IMG/VR virus record: IMGVR_UViG_3300046810_000101
Span: 62,001 to 126,000 of that record
Direction: 5' to 3' (one strand)
Origin: a virus
DNA: 64,000 nucleotides
Shown one piece after another: positions 48,232 through 56,405 of this stretch. The position numbers and the translations under genes are program-made. How positions within the stretch are numbered: position 1 is the stretch's first letter; every line of letters starts with the position of its first letter. The notes beneath the pieces are model-generated. The model was not told where the DNA came from and made no database searches. It worked only from the letters and a program-made list of their open reading frames with translations.

Positions 48232-48389
48232 TTGATGTTTCTCAGTCTAAGCGGATCAACAACCGACCAATAAGCCCGATAGGCTCGAACGTACTCCACG
48301 TAGAAGTCGTCAACTTGATCGGACCCTGTATTGTCCTGATAGTCCAATTGAGCGACAACCAGTTTCATTCGAAGGTCTTCGGTATCCAT
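48228..48389 (-). CDS. 53-aa hypothetical protein
   Basis: ATG 48387-48389 (TAATG with 48389 gene). [20 protein letters not shown] then an aromatic helix ([16 protein letters not shown]). Below 60 codons. Confidence 0.66.
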   Translation of the reverse strand: MDTEDLRMKLVVAQLDYQDNTGSDQVDDFYVEYVRAYRAYWSVVDPLRLRNIK

Positions 48390-48649
48390 TAACAATGAAT
48401 CTCGATTTTAGTAGCCACTGGGTTACCGTTAACGATTTCCATGATATGGGATAACCGACCGATAGCATTGGAAACCATTGAACATTCTTCACGCCACTTT
48501 GTACCATCCCATTGAACTGGAATAGACCAGATGGTTGCGTACTGTCCGGGGAACTTCTTATAAACCATACGGTTTCTAGTTCCACTGGCGGATACGGCTC
48601 TCAGAACCGTACCAATCGGAATATCATCAATATGTAAATGAAGTGTCAT
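48389..48649 (-). CDS. Hypothetical beta-rich protein
   Basis: 86 aa, beta-rich (LHIDDIPIGTVLRAVSASG; WSIPVQWDGTKW). TAATG overlap with its upstream neighbour. Confidence 0.68.
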   Translation of the reverse strand: MTLHLHIDDIPIGTVLRAVSASGTRNRMVYKKFPGQYATIWSIPVQWDGTKWREECSMVSNAIGRLSHIMEIVNGNPVATKIEIHC

Positions 48650-49221
48650 TAGCCCACCAACAGGTCTGGACCGTCGATATGTTCAATCCACAGACGTTCC
48701 AGCTTCTGGTAATCCGCGATACCCAGATAGATTTCCGGCTCGTTGACCAAAAGCATCAATTCCTCAAGGAAATTCAGATTGTGCTTTTTGGTGACTACGG
48801 CCTGATACGGCAGCAGGCGGTAGTCGCTCCACTTCTCAAGGTGCGATGGAGTCAGGTTTTCCAGAACATCCCAGTCGAGGTTCGTCCAGAATTCGTAATT
48901 GAAGTCTTCAACAGAACGGCTCAGCTCGTAGACGTTGATTGAAGTCCGATCACCAACCTTGATGAACCCGAACCATGTGATAGGTTCATACTTGACATTG
49001 CGTACCCGAGCGACGGAATAGTCCCGCCATGCTTTACCAGAATCTCGGTACGCATCCAGCTCAAGGATCTTGACCCCACGATTTACATCAAACTCGGCTT
49101 GGGCGACGATATCCTGTTCGGCCAATTCCGCATTCAGTTTCTGGAGGTACATCAACAAGGCACTGACCTTGCCGTTCAAGTCGGAACCGCTGATTTTCAC
49201 ATAACCGTCAATATTTTTCAT
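48649..49221 (-). CDS. Hypothetical protein
   Basis: 190 aa. Helical N-terminus (GKVSALLMYLQKLNAELAEQ), beta middle (VRNVKYEPITWFGFIKVG), helical C-terminus. Not recognised. Largest protein of this operon. Confidence 0.7.
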   Translation of the reverse strand: MKNIDGYVKISGSDLNGKVSALLMYLQKLNAELAEQDIVAQAEFDVNRGVKILELDAYRDSGKAWRDYSVARVRNVKYEPITWFGFIKVGDRTSINVYELSRSVEDFNYEFWTNLDWDVLENLTPSHLEKWSDYRLLPYQAVVTKKHNLNFLEELMLLVNEPEIYLGIADYQKLERLWIEHIDGPDLLVG

Positions 49222-49655
49222 ACTTCAACCTTATCAATTCGAATTTTGTACCCAATATCCGGGGTATCAAGTTCCCAGAAATTACGACGGGTTTCTGGGA
49301 TGTTCATGCTACGTGCAAAACTATGGGCGGCTAGTGAAACTTCATCCCATTCCATAGACGGAAAATCAATTTCCCCTACGCACACGCCATTGAAATACTG
49401 GGTGAACACTAATTGAAACAATGGGTCTGGGGTTACTTGTTCCAGATATTGTTTCTCAACCCGGCATTCCGCATATGATTTCCCAAAGTCTTCTGGGGTG
49501 AACCAATACGACACAATCGTATTGTCTTTGTACTTCCAGTATGCGCGATCCGCGTATACCACATCACCCTTCTTGGCGAAGAAATAATCTTGGATGTACA
49601 CCAATTTGATCATTTCCCGCTGGGCGACCGGTTCGAAGTCGCAATCACACGTCAT
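49218..49655 (-). CDS. Hypothetical protein
   Basis: 145 aa. CDCDFEP at the N-terminus, then KGDVVYADRAYWKYKDNTIV, and a helix EWDEVSLAAHSFARSM. Not recognised. Confidence 0.7.
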   Translation of the reverse strand: MTCDCDFEPVAQREMIKLVYIQDYFFAKKGDVVYADRAYWKYKDNTIVSYWFTPEDFGKSYAECRVEKQYLEQVTPDPLFQLVFTQYFNGVCVGEIDFPSMEWDEVSLAAHSFARSMNIPETRRNFWELDTPDIGYKIRIDKVEV

Positions 49656-49872
49656 CGGATTTCAACCATTCGAAGAATCGTTCGAACAATTTGGCTTCGA
49701 GCATACCAGCAAAACCGTAGCACACCGTAGCAAACATCAAAACGAATGATGTCATAGCCCCGACGAACCCCAGACCGAAGCTATCAATTTGTGGGAAGTA
49801 AAACATCCCAACCCAGCTCAAGACGAATAACAACCCAACGCCGATCCATTTATGTTTCGATTTCAATTTCAC
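49645..49872 (-). CDS. Two-pass membrane protein
   Basis: 75 aa: WIGVGLLFVLSWVGMFYF and GFVGAMTSFVLMFATVCYGF, basic N-terminus. Overlaps both neighbours. Confidence 0.68.
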   Translation of the reverse strand: MKLKSKHKWIGVGLLFVLSWVGMFYFPQIDSFGLGFVGAMTSFVLMFATVCYGFAGMLEAKLFERFFEWLKSDDV

Positions 49873-50261
49873 AGTTCAATATCCGGTGTTTGTGGTAGAT
49901 AGGCCCAACGTGGGTAACAGACCTTGTACATATTCCAGTGAGTCAGGGAAATGATATCCCAACGCTTCTTGTCAACCACCCAGACAATGATGTTACCCCA
50001 AGCATCACATAGCTCAAATTCGGGTTGGTATTCACCGTCAGATGGATAGGTCGCTTGAAGCTTCGCAGCACGGTTCTTATCCATGCTCATTTTCTTCAAT
50101 TTCAAGGTTCGGATTCGGTCGATGATCTTTTCGAATTCCATCGCCTTATCCTTCAACGCTTCCTGTTCCGGGGTTTCCGGTTGGTCGCAATCTGGGCAGT
50201 CGTCCAGACGATAAAGTGGGCGTTGACACCCGATACAAGGATGCATTTGATTTGCTGCCAT
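49869..50261 (-). CDS. Zinc-ribbon protein, operon head
   Basis: 130 aa from MAANQMHPCIGCQRPL, with AGGAGG ideally placed before ATG. C9-IG-C12 and C21-PD-C24 form a zinc ribbon. A helical segment and a beta domain (FELCDAWGNIIVWVVDKKRW) follow. First gene after the 50287 promoter, so it heads an 8-kb run of about 30 overlapping genes. Confidence 0.72.
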   Translation of the reverse strand: MAANQMHPCIGCQRPLYRLDDCPDCDQPETPEQEALKDKAMEFEKIIDRIRTLKLKKMSMDKNRAAKLQATYPSDGEYQPEFELCDAWGNIIVWVVDKKRWDIISLTHWNMYKVCYPRWAYLPQTPDIEL

Positions 50262-50286
50262 GTTGATTCCTCCTTTCGATTTGAGA

Positions 50287-50314
50287 ATTCTACCACGATT
50301 CAATTCTATGTCAA
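50287..50314 (-). promoter_or_regulatory. Promoter of the 50.3-42.1 kb operon
   Basis: TTGACA (50309-50314), 16 nt, TAGAAT (50287-50292). No other promoter of this quality is seen until 42.1 kb. Confidence 0.7.
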
Positions 50315-50324
50315 ACACTTTTGA

Positions 50325-50355
50325 AATAAAAAAGCCCCGGAAATCCGAGGCTTTT
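50325..50355 (-). terminator. Terminator between operons
   Basis: AAGCCTCGGATTTCCGGGGCTTTTTTATT after the 50364 gene. Confidence 0.88.
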
Positions 50356-50363
50356 GTATCAAA

Positions 50364-50600
50364 TTACTCTGGCACTTCCATCCCTAACAGATTGGTCAGT
50401 GCAGATTGAATAGCTTCCGCAAACTCAAAGTCATCCTGATTCAGAGGTTCAACGCCGACGTTGAAAATGCGATCATCTTGGTTCATCAACAGGGTCGCTT
50501 CGACGCTGAATTGCTGAACAGCTTGGTCTACAGTATCAGCGTCAATCACCGAAGTGATTAAATCATATTCTGATGTTACGACCGATACACCAACGATCAC
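50364..50600 (-). CDS. Hypothetical acidic protein
   Basis: 78 aa, acidic (DADTVDQAVQQFSVEATLL; LNQDDFEFAEAIQSALTNLL). Weakly similar in layout to 50597 (both contain NQxD and end in a helix), so perhaps a tandem duplication. Confidence 0.68.
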   Translation of the reverse strand: MIVGVSVVTSEYDLITSVIDADTVDQAVQQFSVEATLLMNQDDRIFNVGVEPLNQDDFEFAEAIQSALTNLLGMEVPE

Positions 50601-50884
50601 ACCACGGCCTTATCGGCGGTTTTGGTAACTGGGGTTGGGTCAAGCTTGAGGTGCTTGTAGATCCAATCACGCACTTCATAAGCAAACCCTTGGTCTTCCT
50701 GATTCACTGCGGTAACCATCGCGTTTGAAAACATTTCCTCCGGCGCACTTAACCCCGAAATACGGTTAAGTTCAAATCCGGCGATATGTTCGGCAATGTG
50801 TTCATCTGCCAAATCGTCGGGGGTCAGTTTATGGATGGTTTGCATCAATTGTTTGTCGGTTGCGATTGCGATTGCAATAATCAT
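50597..50884 (-). CDS. Hypothetical acidic protein
   Basis: 95 aa: MIIAIAIATDKQLMQTIHKL, VNQEDQGFAYEVRDWIYKHL. ATGA overlap with 50881. Layout like 50364. Confidence 0.68.
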   Translation of the reverse strand: MIIAIAIATDKQLMQTIHKLTPDDLADEHIAEHIAGFELNRISGLSAPEEMFSNAMVTAVNQEDQGFAYEVRDWIYKHLKLDPTPVTKTADKAVV

Positions 50885-51423
50885 TCTTTATTCTCAGTTG
50901 GTGTGGTATCGCATTTAGGATACCCGCATTGAAGGTTGTGGAAAGGACATCCACCTTTTTGTTTCTTGTGTGGGCATAGACCCCATACAGGATCGGCGGC
51001 TGGTTCCGGGTATTTGGGTAAAATGTTCCAAGGAGAATCCCAACGGCTGGCGGTTGCGCGCCCACGGTCATGATCCCTGTTGTAACGCCATCCACCATCA
51101 GAGAACCGGGCGGTTTCATAGCCTCTGGTGTCACTGAGCTGGATGCATTCGACTTCTGTACCGCGAAGGGTTTTGAACTTATCCCCGATCTTGAACGGAA
51201 TCGATCCACTCATACCTTTGGAGAAATTCGTAACCCCGGCCATTTCCAGAATACCGGTGCATTGAAACATTTCATCAATTGATTCTTTGACTGGTTTGGT
51301 ATCCAGCAGTTCAATTGGCACGTAGCCTTCGCCTTTACACACCGCACAATCAATCGATTTGTTCAAATCATATTCAAATTGACGGTGACCGTTGCAGGCG
51401 TGGCATTTGTACAGAGTAGTCAT
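50881..51423 (-). CDS. DnaJ-like zinc-finger protein
   Basis: 180 aa. The N-terminus carries CHACNGHRQF (7-16) and CAVCKGEGYV (26-35), the CxxCxGxG pattern of DnaJ-type zinc fingers. The middle is beta-rich (SIPFKIGDKFKTLRGTEVEC). A Cys/His-rich tail (CPHKKQKGGCPFHNLQCGYPKC) may bind a second metal. Function unknown. Confidence 0.7.
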   Translation of the reverse strand: MTTLYKCHACNGHRQFEYDLNKSIDCAVCKGEGYVPIELLDTKPVKESIDEMFQCTGILEMAGVTNFSKGMSGSIPFKIGDKFKTLRGTEVECIQLSDTRGYETARFSDGGWRYNRDHDRGRATASRWDSPWNILPKYPEPAADPVWGLCPHKKQKGGCPFHNLQCGYPKCDTTPTENKE

Positions 51424-51683
51424 CAGTAGAATGCTCGACTATCGGATGGGGATTGGGCACATTCCAATTTGAATTTATCAAATTGCCCCCAACCCGGACT
51501 TTCAGCCTGCCAGACGTAATCATTCTGGATGGTCAACCATTCGCGTGGGAACTGAGTCTGTGCGACAACTGCGCGTGCGTCTTTGCATTCTTGCATCGAA
51601 TCGAACGCGGTGACATCGAGACTATGGGTCTGGGAATTGCCAACACCGTGCCAGACGGCCACCAACAACAGGAATTTAAGCAT
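51423..51683 (-). CDS. Small exported protein
   Basis: 86 aa from MLKFLLLVAVWHGVGNS, a signal peptide. The mature part is FDSMQECKDARAVVAQTQFP with Cys pairs. Periplasmic location inferred. Confidence 0.68.
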   Translation of the reverse strand: MLKFLLLVAVWHGVGNSQTHSLDVTAFDSMQECKDARAVVAQTQFPREWLTIQNDYVWQAESPGWGQFDKFKLECAQSPSDSRAFY

Positions 51684-51861
51684 CACGTCTCACTTCAAAT
51701 GTTTGGACAATATTCAGGTCTTGGAGCTTCGCATCACGCCAGTGCAAAGCGGTTTCTGAATCCATACCGTTGCACGTAGCATATTCTTCCGAATATTCGA
51801 CTTGAAGAACCAGCTTACCGAAAAAGGTACTGCGATAGCGGTATTTTCCGGTAAGTGTCAT
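51676..51861 (-). CDS. Hypothetical small protein
   Basis: 61 aa: beta hairpin (YRYRSTFFGKLVLQVEY), then a helix. Overlaps both neighbours. Confidence 0.66.
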   Translation of the reverse strand: MTLTGKYRYRSTFFGKLVLQVEYSEEYATCNGMDSETALHWRDAKLQDLNIVQTFEVRRDA

Positions 51862-52067
51862 TACGCCAACTCGACCGTCGATGTAAGCTGTGTGATCGAA
51901 GCTGCGCCGATACCTTCAACTGCGACAGTTAGCTTTACAGCCTTGACGGTATACACCGCACCATCAATCTCAAATGGGGTTTTGAGTGTTGGTGTGAAAG
52001 TTTCGTGGTGAATCCACAGAACCTTATCTTGATGTTTAAAAACTGTACTCATTCTATTATTACTCAA
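51861..52067 (-). CDS. Hypothetical beta-rich protein
   Basis: 68 aa: FKHQDKVLWIHHETFTPTLK and VYTVKAVKLTVAVEGIG. Overlaps both neighbours. Confidence 0.66.
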   Translation of the reverse strand: MSNNRMSTVFKHQDKVLWIHHETFTPTLKTPFEIDGAVYTVKAVKLTVAVEGIGAASITQLTSTVELA

Positions 52068-52464
52068 ATTTCAGGGTTGGACAAAACTTTTCTTTCTTGG
52101 CTTTGATGTAAGCCATGACAATGTTCGGTTCTTTCAGTACAGGGGAATACGGATTGCATTCCCGGTATTTCTTCAGCAGGTAACGACCACCGAGGATCAC
52201 ACCAGCTAAGGTATAGATTGCCCAGATAATCACACCCACGGCCAATTGGTTTGCACTGATCGCGATGATACCCATCAGTGCCAACAGTACGTGCAATGGA
52301 GCCCAGCCGAAAAGAATAGCCACACCCACCGCAACAAAGCAGAGTAATAGGCTGATCACGATATAGGTCAAAAGCTGCCGAACGTATGGGCACAGACTAT
52401 CGCTTGGTGATACGTCGAACCAACTGATCAGTTTGTAATGCCACGATGTTTTCTTGATAATCAT
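52060..52464 (-). CDS. Multi-pass membrane protein
   Basis: 134 aa from MIIKKTSWHYKL. The longer frame runs through the promoter and the 52509 gene. Three hydrophobic segments (about 29-50, 54-72, 76-95), cytoplasmic Lys-rich C-terminus. Promoter TTGCAT-N17-TAGAAT (-10 at 52506). Confidence 0.68.
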   Translation of the reverse strand: MIIKKTSWHYKLISWFDVSPSDSLCPYVRQLLTYIVISLLLCFVAVGVAILFGWAPLHVLLALMGIIAISANQLAVGVIIWAIYTLAGVILGGRYLLKKYRECNPYSPVLKEPNIVMAYIKAKKEKFCPTLKFE

Positions 52465-52508
52465 TCTTGAATCTCTTGGGTTGGGTTGAGTTTGGTATGG
52501 GATTGATT

Positions 52509-52736
52509 CTACACACCATTCTGTTTCGATGCAAGCACTTCGGCAATTTTGTTTCGAACATCTTCTTCGGTAAACAACCGAACAGCATCCTTCGGCCCGG
52601 TACTCCAATGCGAAGCATAGGAATAGAAGAATTCGGAACCTTGCAGTTCTACCGGAACCGGGGATTCCCATCGCCACCCGGCGACCTTCATGCCCATCAC
52701 GGTTTCACCCACAAGGGTACGAACGATATCCGTCAC
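52509..52736 (-). CDS. Hypothetical small protein
   Basis: 75 aa: helical ends around KVAGWRWESPVPVELQG. Its 3' end overlaps the promoter of the 52060 gene. ATGA overlap upstream. Confidence 0.7.
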   Translation of the reverse strand: MTDIVRTLVGETVMGMKVAGWRWESPVPVELQGSEFFYSYASHWSTGPKDAVRLFTEEDVRNKIAEVLASKQNGV

Positions 52737-52954
52737 TTGACCAGCCTTTCAGCGATTTCGAAATACGTCGATTCAACCGTACCGAACAGTTGACGGCTGG
52801 ACAGCTTGATTACACCCATGCCGCCAATGCGAATGGTCAGGTCGAAGCCGTCTTTATAGACCGCAGAGACTTCATTCAGGTCAATCATCGCCGCTGGCCC
52901 GATTTCCATCATATTCTGAGGACGCTCGACCAAATTTCTAAGCCACGTTTTCAT
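52733..52954 (-). CDS. Hypothetical small protein
   Basis: 73 aa: MIDLNEVSAVYKDGFDLTIRIG and a C-terminal helix. Overlaps both neighbours. Confidence 0.68.
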   Translation of the reverse strand: MKTWLRNLVERPQNMMEIGPAAMIDLNEVSAVYKDGFDLTIRIGGMGVIKLSSRQLFGTVESTYFEIAERLVK

Positions 52955-53238
52955 TTACCACCATCCGCAAGAAAATGATCAATTACAAAGTCATCACCAA
53001 GGGCGAGTTTGAAATGTTCAAGGGTATGATCATCCGAACCCAAACTCCAAACTTCATTGCCCCGGTCGTAATCTGGGTGTTTCAGGGCCAGTATCGTGTT
53101 CGCTGTGAACATAACACGTTCCGGGGTAACCTTACCTTCCATGCAACTGAATACCCGATCTACGATTTCGGCCCCACATAGACACACGGTTTTGCTGGTG
53201 AAGTCGATATAGACACCGGGTTGATATGTATCAGTCAT
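52951..53238 (-). CDS. Hypothetical protein
   Basis: 95 aa from MTDTYQPGVYID. Beta N-terminus with CLCG, helical C-terminus (HTLEHFKLALGDDF). A GTG 12 bases upstream is an alternative start. Confidence 0.66.
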   Translation of the reverse strand: MTDTYQPGVYIDFTSKTVCLCGAEIVDRVFSCMEGKVTPERVMFTANTILALKHPDYDRGNEVWSLGSDDHTLEHFKLALGDDFVIDHFLADGGK

Positions 53239-53422
53239 TCTGATTCTCACAAAGCTGGATATAGTGTTCCGTCAGGTCACCAAGGAATTGAAGCAATTGC
53301 GGGCCTGACAGTTCACCCGCGTCTTGTCTGATGATCCCAGCCTTTGTCACAGCGTCTTTGATTGAATCTGCAAAGATATCCCGCTGTTGTTCTGGGGTTG
53401 GGTCAAGATTAGTCGTATACAT
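53231..53422 (-). CDS. Hypothetical small helical protein
   Basis: 63 aa, helical (PEQQRDIFADSIKDAVTKAG). Overlaps both neighbours. Confidence 0.66.
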   Translation of the reverse strand: MYTTNLDPTPEQQRDIFADSIKDAVTKAGIIRQDAGELSGPQLLQFLGDLTEHYIQLCENQND

Positions 53423-53687
53423 GCCGTTCCCATGAGTGCATTACATCACCGCGTCTATTTGATGATTCGAGGTGGAAACTAAAAGTGTCATCACCGATTT
53501 CGAATTCACCATGATATTCACCACCCGGAGTTCCCGGCCCGTAGGAGGAACTTCCGGTGATTCGAACACCATCCACTTTGCCGTCATTCCACATCGCATC
53601 GCCTATTCGTTCGAAAATGTCAATGCCACCATCGAACGAATGTTCTTCAACGAATTCTTGGAATTCCCAGCAATCGTCACTCGCCAT
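53409..53687 (-). CDS. Hypothetical acidic protein
   Basis: 92 aa from MASDDCWEFQEFVEEH (TAATG overlap). Acidic, with GSSSYGPGTPGGEYHGEFEI and FSFHLESSNRRG. Not recognised. Confidence 0.68.
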   Translation of the reverse strand: MASDDCWEFQEFVEEHSFDGGIDIFERIGDAMWNDGKVDGVRITGSSSYGPGTPGGEYHGEFEIGDDTFSFHLESSNRRGDVMHSWERHVYD

Positions 53688-54124
53688 TAATAACCGTAGT
53701 CCGACCACATCGATTCCCGGCGAAAATTCAGCCGAGTCGCGTTTTGACGTTCTTCGTGGGTCAGGCAACCGGAATTCATCCGATCTGCATAACGCTGGGC
53801 TTGGTTTCGGGTCTTGAAAACCCGATGGAAATTGTAATGCTGTTTCCCAACCGCAACACCAGAATCCCGACACGAATGTTTATTGTGATACAGCGTAGGG
53901 TTACCCGTAGCCCAATGATTACGCCACTCGGTAGTTTTGTACCAAAGCGCATCGGCAAGAATTGTTCGCATAATACCTTCGCCGCTAAGCGGTTTCAGGT
54001 AAGCCCGCGACTGAATGGTGTATTGCTCTACCCGAGCATTACCACCTTTCGATTCGAGCGGAAACGCCATGACGTAATACAGGGTCTTGCCTTGACGGAA
54101 ATCTTTGACTTTTACGTTTTTCAT
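53687..54124 (-). CDS. Hypothetical basic protein
   Basis: 145 aa from MKNVKVKDFRQG. Strongly basic, His/Arg-rich (FHRVFKTRNQAQRYADRM; HEERQNATRLNFRRES). Nucleic-acid binding plausible. Confidence 0.68.
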   Translation of the reverse strand: MKNVKVKDFRQGKTLYYVMAFPLESKGGNARVEQYTIQSRAYLKPLSGEGIMRTILADALWYKTTEWRNHWATGNPTLYHNKHSCRDSGVAVGKQHYNFHRVFKTRNQAQRYADRMNSGCLTHEERQNATRLNFRRESMWSDYGY

Positions 54125-54312
54125 GAAATCGCTACCGTAATATTGATCATGGTGTACAGCTTCCAACTACCAGCAGCACCGAGAATCATCATGATCACCC
54201 CGACGATCCCCAATTCCTTCTGGAACTGGCTGGCGATGAATGTCATGAGGAACCCGCAGAACAGAAGCCAGATGACAACCGCCCACATAATGATGTAACC
54301 AAGAGCCCACAT
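54121..54312 (-). CDS. 63-aa two-pass membrane protein
   Basis: Segments GYIIMWAVVIWLLFCGFLMTF and LGIVGVIMMILGAAGSWKLY. ATGA overlap with the 53687 gene. Confidence 0.66.
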   Translation of the reverse strand: MWALGYIIMWAVVIWLLFCGFLMTFIASQFQKELGIVGVIMMILGAAGSWKLYTMINITVAIS

Positions 54313-54653
54313 TATTGTGCAGCCTCATGAATTTGATGCTGGATTTGATGCAACCAGTCAGTCATACCACCGAAGGTCTGGATTTCATCGCAGGTATCGC
54401 CATCACCGAGAATATCGATGAACTGATCAGCCAAGTCTGGCGAAACATCCTCAATTTCATCGCGGAGTGCAAGTGAAAGCCAAAATGGGCCGAATACGGT
54501 CTGGTCTGGAAACTGGGCGTTATAACCCGGCGTGAATTCACCCACCGCACATGCATTCCAACCATTGGTATGATCGATTTTACGAACCGGATCTTGTTCG
54601 GAACAGAATTTGACAAACGCATCGAGCTTCGGGGTTACAGAGAGGGACATCAT
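54312..54653 (-). CDS. Hypothetical acidic protein
   Basis: 113 aa, acidic, helical C-terminus (MTDWLHQIQHQIHEAAQ). First gene after promoter TTGCAC-N16-TATTCT (-10 at 54681); RBS AAGGA. Confidence 0.7.
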   Translation of the reverse strand: MMSLSVTPKLDAFVKFCSEQDPVRKIDHTNGWNACAVGEFTPGYNAQFPDQTVFGPFWLSLALRDEIEDVSPDLADQFIDILGDGDTCDEIQTFGGMTDWLHQIQHQIHEAAQ

Positions 54654-54713
54654 TCATTCCTTGCTGTTTTGATTTCGAGTAGAATACCAGATTCTGTTCC
54701 GGGTGCAAGCATT

Positions 54714-55244
54714 TTATTTCGAATATTTTCTCTGCCACTTGGCGAGTTTCTTTTTCATGATCGGATAAATCACATCCGGGTCAAGTTCACCAAGCTCTGT
54801 GTGGATCATGTCGTAGCCGCAAAGGATCAAATCAATAGCTTCACCTACGATACCATCGACTCCAGCAGGGCCGGGTTTGGTTCCGTGGGCGATTCGAACC
54901 TCTACGGAAAGCTCTCCCAGTTCTTCGAGGGCGCTAGCCAGAACATCTTTCTGGTGTTCTCTTGTGTTTCCGACGATTCGGGCGACTTTCTGGATTTCAA
55001 CAAGCGGATCGAAAGCTTTGATTTCTTCGACGTAGGCATCATGTCGTTTGGTCGCGCATTCAAAACAATAAGCAGCTCGCTTATCGACGCCATTCCAACA
55101 GTCTTTGCAGCCGGTGCAGCGAAACATATATTCACCGGGGGCAAATCCAAATCGAAGAAGGTGTTCCCACTCGGCACGACTGGTGAATGTTTGGACTTCA
55201 CGAATGACTAACCCTGTATTGGTTGTTACTGTAGTTTGTGACAT
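54714..55244 (-). CDS. MazG-like protein with N-terminal zinc finger
   Basis: 176 aa. Residues 43-63 form a zinc site (CTGCKDC...CFEC). Residues 98-176 follow the all-alpha NTP pyrophosphohydrolase (MazG/dUTPase-2) layout: E107 E108 and E111 (LEELGELSVEV), then E135 and D138 (GEAIDLI). MazG-type enzymes hydrolyse NTPs or dNTPs to monophosphates, and phage versions are often linked to nucleotide pools or ppGpp. The zinc-finger fusion is unusual. Confidence 0.72.
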   Translation of the reverse strand: MSQTTVTTNTGLVIREVQTFTSRAEWEHLLRFGFAPGEYMFRCTGCKDCWNGVDKRAAYCFECATKRHDAYVEEIKAFDPLVEIQKVARIVGNTREHQKDVLASALEELGELSVEVRIAHGTKPGPAGVDGIVGEAIDLILCGYDMIHTELGELDPDVIYPIMKKKLAKWQRKYSK

Positions 55245-55453
55245 TCCATCAATCTCATTTTGTTGTGGAAATCGGCTTTCTCACGTAGATAAACCTGATG
55301 TGTTCCGACATCCCGGTACATCACCACTTCGATGTGTTTCAGGATACCAGCACATTTGATGGTATCGTGTTCCGTGGCATCCAACACCAGTTCATACACA
55401 CCACCCTTGTTCTTGCCATTTCCGATGTATTCGTATCGTGGCATCTTAGACAT
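55226..55453 (-). CDS. Hypothetical small protein
   Basis: 75 aa from MSKMPRYEYIGNG (overlaps the 55446 stop by 8 nt). Beta-rich with GGVYELVLDATEHDTIKCAG. SH3-like fold possible. Confidence 0.68.
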   Translation of the reverse strand: MSKMPRYEYIGNGKNKGGVYELVLDATEHDTIKCAGILKHIEVVMYRDVGTHQVYLREKADFHNKMRLMECHKLQ

Positions 55454-55937
55454 GGGCATCATCCGGTTCCAGCAACATGAAAACTTTCGTGCCAGATTTC
55501 GTAAACGTGAAGTTAAATTCATAGAAACCATCCGGCGACATCAGAATCTGGCTTTTACCAACACGCTTGAAGAAATCATTTGCATGATCGCCTTTCAATG
55601 TGTATCGCATACCCGCACGGGATTTGAAATAGAGCTGAATGCTACTGGTGCCGTTGTGAATTGCATCAAACTCGAATTCACCACGCATAACCGGAATATG
55701 ATCCAATTGTTCGTAGTCTTCGAGGGTTTTATCGGTTTTACGCCAATAATGCCCGAAATTGTACACAGGGGCGGGCAGACCATTGGCGATTGCATCATAA
55801 GTAGCTATCAGCTTCTCTTTGATGTCTGTGTGGTCGTGTTGATACAGGGTGTCGTCGTCAGTCAGAATATCCCCTGTGCTTTTCTGACGAATCAGGCGCC
55901 ATGCCTTACTGGGAGTTTTTTGGCGAATAGTTCTCAT
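55446..55937 (-). CDS. Hypothetical protein
   Basis: 163 aa. Basic N-terminus, then beta-rich with IQLYFKSRAGMRYTLKGDHA and FNFTFTKSGTKVFML. Coupled to the oxygenase gene. Confidence 0.7.
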   Translation of the reverse strand: MRTIRQKTPSKAWRLIRQKSTGDILTDDDTLYQHDHTDIKEKLIATYDAIANGLPAPVYNFGHYWRKTDKTLEDYEQLDHIPVMRGEFEFDAIHNGTSSIQLYFKSRAGMRYTLKGDHANDFFKRVGKSQILMSPDGFYEFNFTFTKSGTKVFMLLEPDDAHV

Positions 55938-56275
55938 GCTTTCTCTTTCAATACAAAACCAAATGATAAAACGTAACGGGTGCCTTTAATGATAGGCGTT
56001 ACGCTGTGTCGATGAATATCGGGACGGAACAGACAGAAAATTCTGTTCTTGATGATTGAACCGGTGGTTTGGAATTCCCCACCAATCTCGGCTGGTTTGA
56101 CAAAGATGTTCAATCGGAAATGGCGAAGACCGGTTTCAACCGGATCGACGTGCCATTTAATGCAACTACCTTGACGGAATCGCAGAAGCCAGACATCGAA
56201 TTTCTTACCTTGCAAAAGCCGGAGTGTGTCGTACCCACTGTTTTGTCGCCCGTTCTGCCACTTTAGCCAAGCCAT
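55934..56275 (-). CDS. 2-oxoglutarate/Fe(II)-dependent oxygenase-like protein
   Basis: 113 aa, compact double-stranded beta-helix. WHVDP gives H42 and D44. HRHSVTPIIKGTRYVLSFGF gives H90 and, ten residues later, R100, the HxD...H...R set for Fe(II) and 2-oxoglutarate. It is shorter than most members (about 180 aa), so it is a minimal core. Members hydroxylate proteins, nucleic acids or small molecules. Substrate unknown. Confidence 0.72.
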   Translation of the reverse strand: MAWLKWQNGRQNSGYDTLRLLQGKKFDVWLLRFRQGSCIKWHVDPVETGLRHFRLNIFVKPAEIGGEFQTTGSIIKNRIFCLFRPDIHRHSVTPIIKGTRYVLSFGFVLKEKA

Positions 56276-56405
56276 TTCGAATCATCCCCATATTGATGCA
56301 ATAGGTGCAAAGATCCAGATCGGCAACATAAACACCAGTATGAATGGTTCTGTTACACCGATCACAAACCGTTGCCCATTGAGTGTTGCCGATCTGGATT
56401 TTCAT
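56205..56405 (-). CDS. Zinc-finger small protein
   Basis: 66 aa. CDRC (14-17) and CTYC (33-36) form a zinc ribbon; basic C-terminus. Overlaps the oxygenase gene by 71 nt, so either start could be later. Confidence 0.66.
   Translation of the reverse strand: MKIQIGNTQWATVCDRCNRTIHTGVYVADLDLCTYCINMGMIRNGLAKVAERATKQWVRHTPAFAR

Noticed and set aside
52060-52677. 205-codon version of the membrane protein
   Set aside because: The first 71 codons cross the 52506 promoter and the real 52509 gene; ATG 52464 is better.
54885-54905. tRNA T-arm-like GGTTCGAATC
   Set aside because: It lies inside the MazG-like gene and no cloverleaf can be built around it.
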